Assembly (NCBI GenBank): GCA_023390705.1
Contig: JAEWCI010000078.1
Coordinates: forward strand, 1-12,643
From: Pseudomonadota bacterium
Lineage (GTDB): Bacteria; Pseudomonadota; Alphaproteobacteria; Acetobacterales; Acetobacteraceae
DNA: 12,643 bases
Direction: 5' to 3'
This document shows positions 6,217 through 12,643 of this stretch, piece by piece (position 1 is the stretch's first letter; every line of letters starts with the position of its first letter). The notes beneath the pieces are model-generated. The model was not told where the DNA came from. It was given only the letters and a program-made list of their open reading frames with translations, and made no database searches. A program made the position numbers and the translations under genes.

Positions 6217-7389
6217 TCAGGGCTTGAGGACCACCTTCACGCAACCGTCCTGCTTGTCGCGGAAGATCTTGTACATCTCCGGCCCTTCTTCCAGCCGGAC
6301 GCGGTGGGTGATGACGAAGGAGGGGTCTATCTGGCCTTCCTCGATCCGCCGCAGGAGGTCATCGGTCCAGCGGTTCACATGGGTCTGGCCGGTGCGGATG
6401 GTCAGCCCCTTGTTCATCACCATGCCGAAGGGAACCTTGTCCAGCAGCCCGCCATAGACGCCGGGAACGGAGAGCACCCCGGCCGGGCGGCAGACATACA
6501 TCATCTCCCGCAGCACGTGCGGCCGGTCGGTTTCCAGCATCACTGCCTGCTTGGCGCGGTCGTAGATGGAATCGAGCGTGGCGGTGGCATGGGCCTCCAT
6601 TCCCACCGCGTCGATGCATTTCTCCGGCCCCTTGCCGAGCGTCAGCTCGTTCAGCCGCTCCACCACGCTTTCGTCATCGAAATTGATGGTGGTGGCACCG
6701 CCGGCCTGGGCCATGGAAAGCCGTTCCGGCACATTGTCTATGGCGATGACCTGCTTCGCGCCCAGCAGCACCGCGCTGCGGATGGCCATCTGCCCCACCG
6801 GGCCGCATCCCCAGATGGCGACGGTGTCCTCCGGCTGGATGTCGCACTGCACCGCGGCCTGCCAGCCGGTGGGGAGGATGTCCGAGAGGAAGAGCACCTG
6901 CTCGTCGCTCAGGCTGCGCGGCACCTTGACATGCGTCCTGTCGGCGAAGGGCACGCGCAGGTATTCGGCCTGGCCGCCGGCATAGCCGCCGGTCAGGTGG
7001 GTGTAGCCGAACAGCCCGGCGGTGGTGTGGCCGAACAGCTTGTCGGCCGTTTCCTTGTTGCGGTTGCTGCGCTCGCAGACCGAGAAATTGCCGCGCCGGC
7101 ACTGGTCGCATTCGCCGCAGATGATGGTGAAGGGGATGACCACCCGGTCGCCCACCTTCAAGGCGCCATTGACGTCCGGGCCGACCTCCACCACCTCGCC
7201 CATCGCTTCGTGGCCCATGATGTCGCCATTCTGCATGCCCGGCATGAAGCCGTCATAGAGATGCAGGTCGGAGCCGCAGATGGCGCAGCTCGTCACCTTG
7301 ATGATGGCATCGCGGGGATGCTCGATCCGCGGGTCCGGGACCGAATCGCAACGGATATCGTGCTTGCCGTGCCAGACCAGGGCGCGCAT
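6217..7389 (-). CDS. Zinc-dependent alcohol dehydrogenase, formaldehyde dehydrogenase-like
   Basis: 390 aa medium-chain dehydrogenase with both zinc sites. Catalytic ligands are Cys38 (CAICGSD), His60-Glu61 (MGHEAMGEV) and probably Asp170 (FLSDILPTGWQA). The structural zinc cysteines are 91, 94, 97 and 105 (CGECDQC...C). The nucleotide fold has GCGPVG (194-199) and Asp218 at the end of the next strand, favouring NAD(H) over NADP(H). Length and the Asp ligand resemble the glutathione-independent formaldehyde dehydrogenase branch; the real substrate may be another alcohol or aldehyde. The start was chosen at MRALVWHG, preceded by GGAGGA 8 nt upstream. The open frame extends 43 codons further, but that part is Arg-rich with no family similarity. 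It is divergent from the molybdoenzyme operon and is followed directly by the small membrane protein gene. Confidence 0.9.
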   Translation of the reverse strand: MRALVWHGKHDIRCDSVPDPRIEHPRDAIIKVTSCAICGSDLHLYDGFMPGMQNGDIMGHEAMGEVVEVGPDVNGALKVGDRVVIPFTIICGECDQCRRGNFSVCERSNRNKETADKLFGHTTAGLFGYTHLTGGYAGGQAEYLRVPFADRTHVKVPRSLSDEQVLFLSDILPTGWQAAVQCDIQPEDTVAIWGCGPVGQMAIRSAVLLGAKQVIAIDNVPERLSMAQAGGATTINFDDESVVERLNELTLGKGPEKCIDAVGMEAHATATLDSIYDRAKQAVMLETDRPHVLREMMYVCRPAGVLSVPGVYGGLLDKVPFGMVMNKGLTIRTGQTHVNRWTDDLLRRIEEGQIDPSFVITHRVRLEEGPEMYKIFRDKQDGCVKVVLKP

Positions 7390-7566
7390 GCGGGGTGTCC
7401 TCCGGGCTTCCGAGCGCCGAACGTCCCGCAACCGCCGCGGTTGTGGATGCCGATGCGAAAGGGATTTCGGGCGGCAGGAACGGGCGCCGGCCGGGATTTG
7501 CCCTCGGCCGCCCCACATGCCTAATTGCCTCTAATTGCCGCCAGTCCCGGGGGGAAAGGATTCCAG
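7390..7566. promoter_or_regulatory. Divergent intergenic region between the dehydrogenase and soeA-like genes
   Basis: 177 bp that must hold the promoters of both divergent units. Visible elements are: TCCTCC at 7398-7403 (GGAGGA ribosome site for the dehydrogenase on the minus strand); a dyad CAACCG-CCG-CGGTTG at 7429-7443, 40 bp before the dehydrogenase start; a short dyad CGAAA-GGGA-TTTCG at 7456-7469; and a tandem direct repeat CTAATTGCC at 7521-7529 and 7531-7539, exactly 10 bp apart, about 27 bp before the soeA start. No convincing -35/-10 pair was found. A regulator binding the dyad or the repeat is inferred. Confidence 0.5.
7556..7560 (+). promoter_or_regulatory. soeA: Ribosome binding site setting the soeA start
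   Basis: AAGGA (within GGGGAAAGGA) stands 6 nt before the ATG at 7567. It supports that start over the in-frame ATG at 7525, which lacks such a site. Confidence 0.7.
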
Positions 7567-10461
7567 ATGCCGGAAGCGCCGTTGCCGTCGCGAGAGACGC
7601 CCGCGCCCGATGACCGTGTGGACTACTCGCCGCCCCTGGGCGACACGGTGAAGACCACCACCTGCTACATGTGCGCCTGCCGTTGCGGCATCAAGGTCCA
7701 CCTGAAGGACGGCCAGGTCCGCTATATCGAAGGCAACCCGGATCATCCCGTGAACCGGGGCGTGCTCTGCGGCAAGGGCAGCGCCGGGATCATGACCCAC
7801 TACTCCCCGGCCCGGCTGCGCGCGCCCCTGCTGCGGGTGGGGGAACGGGGGAGCGGCGAGTTCAAGGAAATCTCCTGGGCCGAGGCGATGGACATCGCCA
7901 CCGGCTGGCTTTCCAGGGTGCGGGCGGAGGATCCCCGGGGGCTGGCCTTCTTCACCGGCCGCGACCAGTCGCAATCCCTCACCGGCTTCTGGGCGGCGCA
8001 GTTCGGCACGCCCAATTTCGCCGCCCATGGCGGCTTCTGCTCGGTCAACATGGCGGCCGGCGGGCTCTATTCCATCGGCGGCAGTTTCTGGGAATTCGGC
8101 GAGCCGGACTGGGACCACGCGAAATACCTGCTGATGTTCGGCGTGGCCGAGGACCACGACAGCAACCCGATCAAGCTCGGCCTCGGCCGGATGAAGGCGC
8201 GGGGGGCGAAATTCGTCTCGGTCAACCCGGTGCGGACCGGCTATTCCGCCATTGCCGATGAATGGGTCGGCATCCGCCCCGGCACCGACGGCCTCTTCGC
8301 CCTGGCCCTGGTGCACGAATTGCTGCGCGAGGACCGGATCGATCTCGATTTCCTCGCCCGCTACACCAACGCCCCCTGGCTGGTGGTGGACAATCCCGGC
8401 GGCGCCGATGACGGGCTGTTCGCGCGGGATGCGGAGGGCCGGCCGCTGGCCTGGGACCGCAGCCGCGGCGCCATCCCGGCCGCGACGCCGGACCTCTCCC
8501 CCGCCATGGTCGGGGAGCGGAGCCTGCCGGACGGCCGCCAGGCCCGGCCGGTCTTCCAACTGATGGCGGAACGCTACCTGGCGCCGGAATACGCGCCGGA
8601 AGCGGTGGCGGAACGCTGCGGCATCCCGGCCGCGCGCATCCGCCGCATCGCCGCCGAGATCGCCGATATCGCCTTCAACCAGGCGATCACCCTGAACCAG
8701 CCCTGGACCGATGTGTACGGCCGGCGGCACGAGACGATGGTCGGCCGCCCCGTCGCCTTCCACGCCATGCGCGGCATCAGCGCGCATTCCAACGGGTTCC
8801 ATTCCTGCCGCGCCCTGCATCTGCTGCAGATGCTGCTGGGCGCCGTGGATACGCCGGGTTCCTGGCGCTACAAGGCGCCCTTCCCGCGGCCCATCCCGCC
8901 GGGCCCGCCGCCGGCCGGCAAGTCCCGCGCGCCGAACACGCCCATTGCCGGCAACCTGCTCTCCTTCCCGCAGGGGCCGGACGACCTGCTGGTGGATGAG
9001 GACGGCAACCCGCTGCGCATCGACAAGGCGTTCAGCTGGGAAGCCCCGATGGCGCTGCACGGCATGATGCACACCGTCATCGGCAATGCCGGCAACGACG
9101 ACCCCTACCCGATCGACACGCTCTTCATGTTCATGGCCAACATGGCCTGGAACAGCGCCATGAACCCGGGCGAGGTCATCCGCATCCTGACGGAGAAGCG
9201 GCCGAACGGCGAATACCGCATCCCGCACGTCATCTATTCCGATGCCTTCTTCTCCGAAACCGTGTCCTATGCGGACCTGATCCTGCCCGACACCACCTAT
9301 CTGGAACGCTGGGACGCCATCTCCATCCTGGACCGTCCCATCGGCAGCGCGCATGGCCCCGGCGATTCCATCCGCCAGCCCGTGGTGCAGCCGGACCGCG
9401 ACGTTCGCCCCTTCCAGGAGGTGCTGATTGAGCTCGGCGCGCGGCTCGGCCTGCCGGCCTTCGTGAAGGAGGATGGCAGCCCGCGCTTCAAGGACTACCC
9501 CGACTACATCGTGAACCACGAACGCGCGCCGGGCGTCGGCCCCTTGGCCGGCTGGCGCGGCAAGGACGGCACGAAGAAGGGCGTCGGCGAGCCGAATCCG
9601 GACCAATTGCAGCGCTACATCGAGAATGGCTGCTTCTGGCGCCACCACATCACGCCGGAGCAGTCCTACTTCAAGCATGCCAATGCGTCCTACCTGAAGG
9701 ACGCCAAGGCAATGGGGCTGATCCCCAACGAGAACCAGATCACCATGCAGATCTGGTCGGAGCCCTTGCAGAAATTCCGGCTGGCGGCGCAGGGCCATGG
9801 CGCGAAGCAGCCACCCGCGCATCTGCGCGCCCGCGTCGAGCGCTACTGCGACCCGCTGCCCATCTGGTACCCGCCGCTGGAGCAGCAGGGGCACGACACC
9901 TCGTCCTTCCCGCTGAGCGCGGTGACGCAGCGGCCGATGCACATGTACCATTCCTGGGGCTCGATGAATGCCTGGCTGCGGCAGATCACCGGCGAGAACC
10001 GGCTCTACATGGCGCGGGAACGCGGCGCGGCGCTGGGCCTCGCGGATGAGGACTGGGTCTGGGTCTCCAGCCGCAATGGCCGGCTGAAATGCCAGGTGAA
10101 GCTGATGGAAGGGGTGAACCCCGATACCGTCTGGACCTGGAACGCCATCGGCAAGCGCGCCGGCGCCTGGAACCTGGCGCCGGACAGCCCGGAAGCGACC
10201 CGCGGCTTCCTGCTCAACCACGTCATCAGCGAATGGCTGCCGGCGCAGGAAGGCTTCCGTGGCGCCAATGCGGACCCGGTGACGGGCCAGGCCGCCTGGT
10301 ACGACCTGCGCGTCAATGTCGAGAAATGCGCGGCGGATGAACTGCCGGTCACCGACCCGCACCCCGCGCCGCTGACCCCGCCCAACCTGCCGCGCCCGCC
10401 CGACATATTGCGCTACGACGCGCTGGCCCGCCGCCACGCCATCACCGGAGAGCGCCCGTGA
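7567..10461 (+). CDS. soeA: Molybdopterin oxidoreductase catalytic subunit, SoeA-like sulfite dehydrogenase
   Basis: 964 aa member of the DMSO-reductase (CISM) family. An N-terminal [4Fe-4S] motif, Cys33-x2-Cys36-x3-Cys40-x27-Cys68, is followed by GKG with the Lys70 usual for electron transfer. The conserved segment HGGFCSVNMAAG (154-165) carries Cys158, a likely molybdenum ligand. GGSFWEFGEPDWDHA and the EDHDSN/NPVRTGY segments match the Soe/Psr-like branch. The C-terminal molydopterin-binding domain covers about 785-925 (SWGSMNAWLRQI onwards). There is no twin-arginine signal, so the enzyme is predicted cytoplasmic. This fits SoeABC, which oxidises sulfite to sulfate in the cytoplasm, and argues against periplasmic Psr/Phs/Ttr or DMSO reductases. 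First of three genes; its TGA overlaps the GTG start of the ferredoxin gene (GTGA). Substrate assignment rests on family pattern and subunit set; another sulfur or nitrogen oxoanion is possible. Confidence 0.85.
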   Translation: MPEAPLPSRETPAPDDRVDYSPPLGDTVKTTTCYMCACRCGIKVHLKDGQVRYIEGNPDHPVNRGVLCGKGSAGIMTHYSPARLRAPLLRVGERGSGEFKEISWAEAMDIATGWLSRVRAEDPRGLAFFTGRDQSQSLTGFWAAQFGTPNFAAHGGFCSVNMAAGGLYSIGGSFWEFGEPDWDHAKYLLMFGVAEDHDSNPIKLGLGRMKARGAKFVSVNPVRTGYSAIADEWVGIRPGTDGLFALALVHELLREDRIDLDFLARYTNAPWLVVDNPGGADDGLFARDAEGRPLAWDRSRGAIPAATPDLSPAMVGERSLPDGRQARPVFQLMAERYLAPEYAPEAVAERCGIPAARIRRIAAEIADIAFNQAITLNQPWTDVYGRRHETMVGRPVAFHAMRGISAHSNGFHSCRALHLLQMLLGAVDTPGSWRYKAPFPRPIPPGPPPAGKSRAPNTPIAGNLLSFPQGPDDLLVDEDGNPLRIDKAFSWEAPMALHGMMHTVIGNAGNDDPYPIDTLFMFMANMAWNSAMNPGEVIRILTEKRPNGEYRIPHVIYSDAFFSETVSYADLILPDTTYLERWDAISILDRPIGSAHGPGDSIRQPVVQPDRDVRPFQEVLIELGARLGLPAFVKEDGSPRFKDYPDYIVNHERAPGVGPLAGWRGKDGTKKGVGEPNPDQLQRYIENGCFWRHHITPEQSYFKHANASYLKDAKAMGLIPNENQITMQIWSEPLQKFRLAAQGHGAKQPPAHLRARVERYCDPLPIWYPPLEQQGHDTSSFPLSAVTQRPMHMYHSWGSMNAWLRQITGENRLYMARERGAALGLADEDWVWVSSRNGRLKCQVKLMEGVNPDTVWTWNAIGKRAGAWNLAPDSPEATRGFLLNHVISEWLPAQEGFRGANADPVTGQAAWYDLRVNVEKCAADELPVTDPHPAPLTPPNLPRPPDILRYDALARRHAITGERP

Positions 10462-11213
10462 CCTCGCTGCCTGAACCGCGTCCCGGCCAGAGGAAGCTCG
10501 GCCTGGTCATCGACCTCGATACCTGCGTCGGCTGCCAAGCCTGCGCGACGAACTGCAAGGAATGGAACGCCTCCGGCCATTCCGCGCCGCTGCCGGACTT
10601 CCAGCCCTACGGCGCGCAGGCCGAGGGCGTGTGGTTCAACCGCGTCCATTCCTATGAAGCGGGCGAAGGCGCGGCCGGCCGCACCGTGCATTTCCCGCGT
10701 AGCTGCCTGCATTGCGAGACGCCGGCCTGCGTCACCGTCTGCCCCACCGGCGCCAGCTACAAGCGGGCGGAGGACGGCATCGTGCTGGTCAATGCCGATA
10801 TCTGCATCGGCTGCCAGCTCTGCGCCTGGGCCTGCCCCTATGGCGCGCGCGAGTTCGACGAGGACCAGGGCGTGATGAAGAAATGCACGCTCTGCATCGA
10901 CCGCATCTACAACGAGCACATCCCCGAAGCGCAGCGCGAGCCCGCCTGCGTCGTCACCTGCCCGACCCGCGCCCCGCATTTCGGCGACCTTGGCGACCCC
11001 GAGAGCAAGGTGAGCAAGCTGGTGGCGGAGCGCGGCGGCTACGGGCTGATGCCGGAACTGGGCTACAACCCGGTCAACCGCTATCTCCCGCCGCGCAAGC
11101 ATGTGGTGCCGGAGGAGGCAGGAACGGCGGCGAAGCCGGTGGAGGATGCCCCCACCCCAATGGACATCAAGAACGGCCTGCTCCGCTGGGTCGATCGCGC
11201 GCTTTCCCGCTGA
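10458..11213 (+). CDS. soeB: Four-cluster [4Fe-4S] ferredoxin subunit, SoeB-like
   Basis: 251 aa starting at a GTG that overlaps the soeA stop by 4 bp. Sixteen cysteines form four complete [4Fe-4S] sets: 23/26/29/33, 83/86/91/95, 116/119/122/126 and 143/146/164/168. No set is degenerate. This is the NrfC/DmsB-type electron-transfer subunit linking the catalytic subunit to the membrane quinone site. No signal peptide, as expected for a cytoplasmic CISM complex. The C-terminal part after residue 180 (GYNPVNRYLPPRKH and an acidic/proline linker) lacks cysteines and probably contacts the partner subunits. The GTG start is preferred because it directly precedes the conserved N-terminus and gives the coupled GTGA junction. 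Nine bases separate its stop from the anchor gene. Confidence 0.88.
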   Translation: MTSLPEPRPGQRKLGLVIDLDTCVGCQACATNCKEWNASGHSAPLPDFQPYGAQAEGVWFNRVHSYEAGEGAAGRTVHFPRSCLHCETPACVTVCPTGASYKRAEDGIVLVNADICIGCQLCAWACPYGAREFDEDQGVMKKCTLCIDRIYNEHIPEAQREPACVVTCPTRAPHFGDLGDPESKVSKLVAERGGYGLMPELGYNPVNRYLPPRKHVVPEEAGTAAKPVEDAPTPMDIKNGLLRWVDRALSR

Positions 11214-11222
11214 GGCCCGGCC

Positions 11223-12155
11223 ATGCTGCCTGCGAATTCCGTCGTCTTCTTCACCGTCGCCTCGGGCGCCGGTTACGGATTGCTGACCTGGCTCGGCCTG
11301 CTGCGGCCGCTCGGCCTGGTGCCGGCGGGGCAGGGCTTCGGCCTTGCCGCGCTGGTGCTGGCGCTGCTGCTGGTCACCGCCGGGCTGCTATCCTCCACCC
11401 TGCATCTCGGCCGCAAGGAACGGGCGTGGCGGGCCTTCTCCCAGTGGCGCTCCTCCTGGCTCTCGCGGGAGGGGGTGGCGGCGGTCCTCACCTATGTCCC
11501 GGCGCTGCTCGGCGGGCTCGGGCTGTGGACGGGGAATGAGGGGCTGGCGAGCACCGGGCTGCTGCTGGCGGCGCTGGGCGCGCTGGCAACGGTGTTCTGC
11601 ACCGGCATGATCTACGCCTCTCTGAAGCCCATCCGGGAATGGACGCATCCGCTGGTGGTGCCGGGCTATCTGGCGCTTTCCCTGTTCAGCGGCGCGGCAC
11701 TGCTGGCCATGCTCGGCTCCTTCCAGGGCGGCGGCGCGGTGCCGGCGGTGCTGGCGCTGCTGTCCGGCGGGGTGGCGGCCTGGCTGAAGCTGACCTACTG
11801 GCAGGCGATCGACACCGCGCCGCCGGTGGCCACGGTGGAAAGCGCCACCGGCCTCGGCCGCATCGGCAAGGTGCGGCCGCTGGACCCGCCGCATACCGGC
11901 ACCAACTACCTGCTGCGCGAGATGGGCTTCCGCATCGCCCGCAAGCATGCCCACAAGCTGCGCAACATCGTGCTCTTCGCCGGCTTCGCCGCGCCGATGC
12001 TGCTGGCCCTGCTGGCGCTGCTGGCCGGGGGCATGGTGGCGCCGCCGCTGCTGACGTTGGGCGCGCTGCTGGCGCTGCTTGGCCTGCTGGTGGAGCGCTG
12101 GCTGATGTTCGCCCAGGCGACCCACACCGTCACGCTCTACTACCACGGGGTTTGA
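11223..12155 (+). CDS. soeC: DmsC-like membrane anchor subunit, SoeC-like
   Basis: 310 aa with about eight membrane helices (roughly 8-26, 38-60, 84-102, 110-131, 145-165, 172-192, 247-268, 273-291), as expected for the DMSO reductase anchor family. The conserved loop HLGRKERAWRAFSQWRSSWLSREG (61-84, given as two joined motifs HLGRKERAWRAF and SQWRSSWLSREG) is characteristic of DmsC-type anchors. A long hydrophilic loop at 193-246 (KVRPLDPPHTGTNYL, RKHAHKLR) is probably cytoplasmic and near SoeB. The subunit would exchange electrons with the quinone pool; no haem-binding pattern is evident. The start follows the soeB stop by 9 nt with only a weak GAGG ribosome site overlapping that stop, so translation is probably coupled. 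Last gene of the operon; a nested hairpin follows. Confidence 0.86.
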   Translation: MLPANSVVFFTVASGAGYGLLTWLGLLRPLGLVPAGQGFGLAALVLALLLVTAGLLSSTLHLGRKERAWRAFSQWRSSWLSREGVAAVLTYVPALLGGLGLWTGNEGLASTGLLLAALGALATVFCTGMIYASLKPIREWTHPLVVPGYLALSLFSGAALLAMLGSFQGGGAVPAVLALLSGGVAAWLKLTYWQAIDTAPPVATVESATGLGRIGKVRPLDPPHTGTNYLLREMGFRIARKHAHKLRNIVLFAGFAAPMLLALLALLAGGMVAPPLLTLGALLALLGLLVERWLMFAQATHTVTLYYHGV

Positions 12156-12158
12156 GGG

Positions 12159-12190
12159 CAGCCGCGTTCCGGGCATCCCGGCTTCGGCTG
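12159..12190. terminator. Nested hairpin between convergent genes, candidate terminator
   Basis: Outer stem CAGCCG (12159-12164) / CGGCTG (12185-12190) encloses a second stem CCGGG (12169-12173) / CCCGG (12177-12181) with a CAT loop. It starts 4 bp after the soeC stop and ends 15 bp before the 3' end of the convergent regulator gene, the expected place for a shared terminator. There is no good T-run on either side, so it may only be a structure that stabilises the mRNA end. Confidence 0.5.
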
Positions 12191-12204
12191 ATTGCTTGTC
12201 GCCG

Positions 12205-12543
12205 TTACGCCTCCAACTCTGCACCCTGCACCGCTTCCAATGCGCGCTCCTGGCGTTCCATCGCCAGGACAGCTTCGGCCAGTGCGCGCGCCATTCCAGC
12301 GATTTCACCGGTGATCACATACCCGGCGGGAACTCTGCAGGCGGTGCAGAAGCGTGCAAGGGCCACTGGGTTGATATCATGCGGACCACGCTCCATACGA
12401 TTCCAGGCAAATTCTGATACACCAGCCTTGGCGGCAGCTTCCCGCTGAACTTCCGTCACAGCCCTCCGCAATACACGGAGTCGCATCCGCTGATCGGCCG
12501 CGATTTTCGCTGCGATCTCCGAGACGTCGCCTTTGCGTGGCAT
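12205..12543 (-). CDS. Small XRE-type helix-turn-helix regulator
   Basis: 112 aa. The middle reads as an XRE/Cro-like DNA-binding domain at about 20-80: VLRRAVTEVQREAAAKAGVS (turn helix), EFAWNRMERGPHDINPVALARFC (recognition helix and following helix), then VPAGYVITGE, which resembles the end of phage-type repressor domains. An Ala/Glu-rich helical tail (81-112) may mediate dimers. Codons are clearly less GC-biased than in the neighbouring genes (for example GTATCAGAATTTGCC), suggesting recent acquisition, perhaps from a phage or plasmid. It is convergent with the soe operon and is not obviously its regulator. The start codon at 12543 gives a normal N-terminus; a second Met at residue 20 is possible. 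Function beyond DNA binding is unknown. Confidence 0.78.
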   Translation of the reverse strand: MPRKGDVSEIAAKIAADQRMRLRVLRRAVTEVQREAAAKAGVSEFAWNRMERGPHDINPVALARFCTACRVPAGYVITGEIAGMARALAEAVLAMERQERALEAVQGAELEA

Positions 12544-12563
12544 CGGTCCTGACCTTGCGCCGC

Positions 12564-12643
12564 TCAGCCCGGCGGGGGCACCGCCGGCAGTTCGGGCACC
12601 GGCGGCTTGGCCGCCGCAGCTTCCGGGGCGGGCGCCGCCGCCA
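12564..12643 (-). CDS. C-terminal end of a truncated gene with Ala/Pro-rich tail
   Basis: Reading the minus strand from the window edge, one frame is open and ends in TGA at 12566-12564. It gives about 26 residues, AAAPAPEAAAAKPPVPELPAVPPPG split as AAAPAPEAAAAK and PPVPELPAVPPPG. Low-complexity Ala/Pro tails are common at the ends of periplasmic or secreted proteins in GC-rich bacteria. The stop lies 20 bp upstream of the XRE gene on the same strand, so the two may be co-transcribed. Too short to assign a family, and a chance open frame cannot be excluded. Confidence 0.4.
   Translation of the reverse strand, partial: AAAPAPEAAAAKPPVPELPAVPPPG

Noticed and set aside
7390..7518. 43-codon N-terminal extension of the zinc dehydrogenase
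   Set aside because: It is Arg-rich with no family similarity, and the MRALVW start has a GGAGGA ribosome site at the right distance.
7498..7526. TTGCCC and CTAATT as a sigma-70 promoter for soeA with 17-bp spacing
   Set aside because: The -10 hexamer matches the consensus at too few positions to support a call.
7531..10437. Minus-strand 968-codon open frame opposite soeA
   Set aside because: It mirrors the soeA gene almost end to end, has no family motifs, and soeA has complete Fe-S and cofactor-domain signatures.

Overview
The window is very GC-rich DNA with strong third-position GC bias. This is why long spurious ORFs run opposite most real genes. Gene content (two orphan Bug/TctC receptors, a SoeABC-type molybdoenzyme, a PQQ-type sugar dehydrogenase) and the palindromic intergenic repeats suggest an alphaproteobacterium, probably an Acetobacteraceae member of the Roseomonas type. 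That placement is an inference; there is no rRNA or other marker here.

Layout. (1) 17-1144, plus strand: exported sugar dehydrogenase of the GSDH/YliI type. (2) 1145-1452: no gene, but a cluster of direct and inverted repeats. (3) 1453-5489, minus strand: a catabolic-looking group read in the order Bug receptor B, Bug receptor A, amidohydrolase, DUF169 protein. The last two overlap by 4 bp (ATGA). A palindrome-rich spacer (4299-4514) separates the two receptor genes. No TctA/TctB membrane subunits are present. (4) 5664-7389, minus strand: zinc-dependent alcohol/formaldehyde dehydrogenase followed closely by a small membrane protein. (5) 7390-7566: divergent intergenic region with a dyad and a tandem 10-bp repeat. 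(6) 7567-12155, plus strand: a three-gene complex iron-sulfur molybdoenzyme operon (catalytic subunit, four-cluster ferredoxin, DmsC-like anchor), best matching cytoplasmic sulfite dehydrogenase SoeABC. (7) 12205-12543, minus strand: small XRE-type regulator, convergent with soeC across a nested hairpin and visibly less GC-biased than its neighbours. (8) The right edge holds the C-terminal tail of another minus-strand gene.

Working together. SoeABC would oxidise sulfite in the cytoplasm and pass electrons through four Fe-S clusters to the quinone pool. The amidohydrolase/DUF169 pair with its periplasmic receptor looks like uptake and hydrolysis of an organic acid or lactone, substrate unknown. 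The most novel part is the translationally coupled amidohydrolase-DUF169 pair. The rest belongs to recognisable families, and I see no clear wholly new system.
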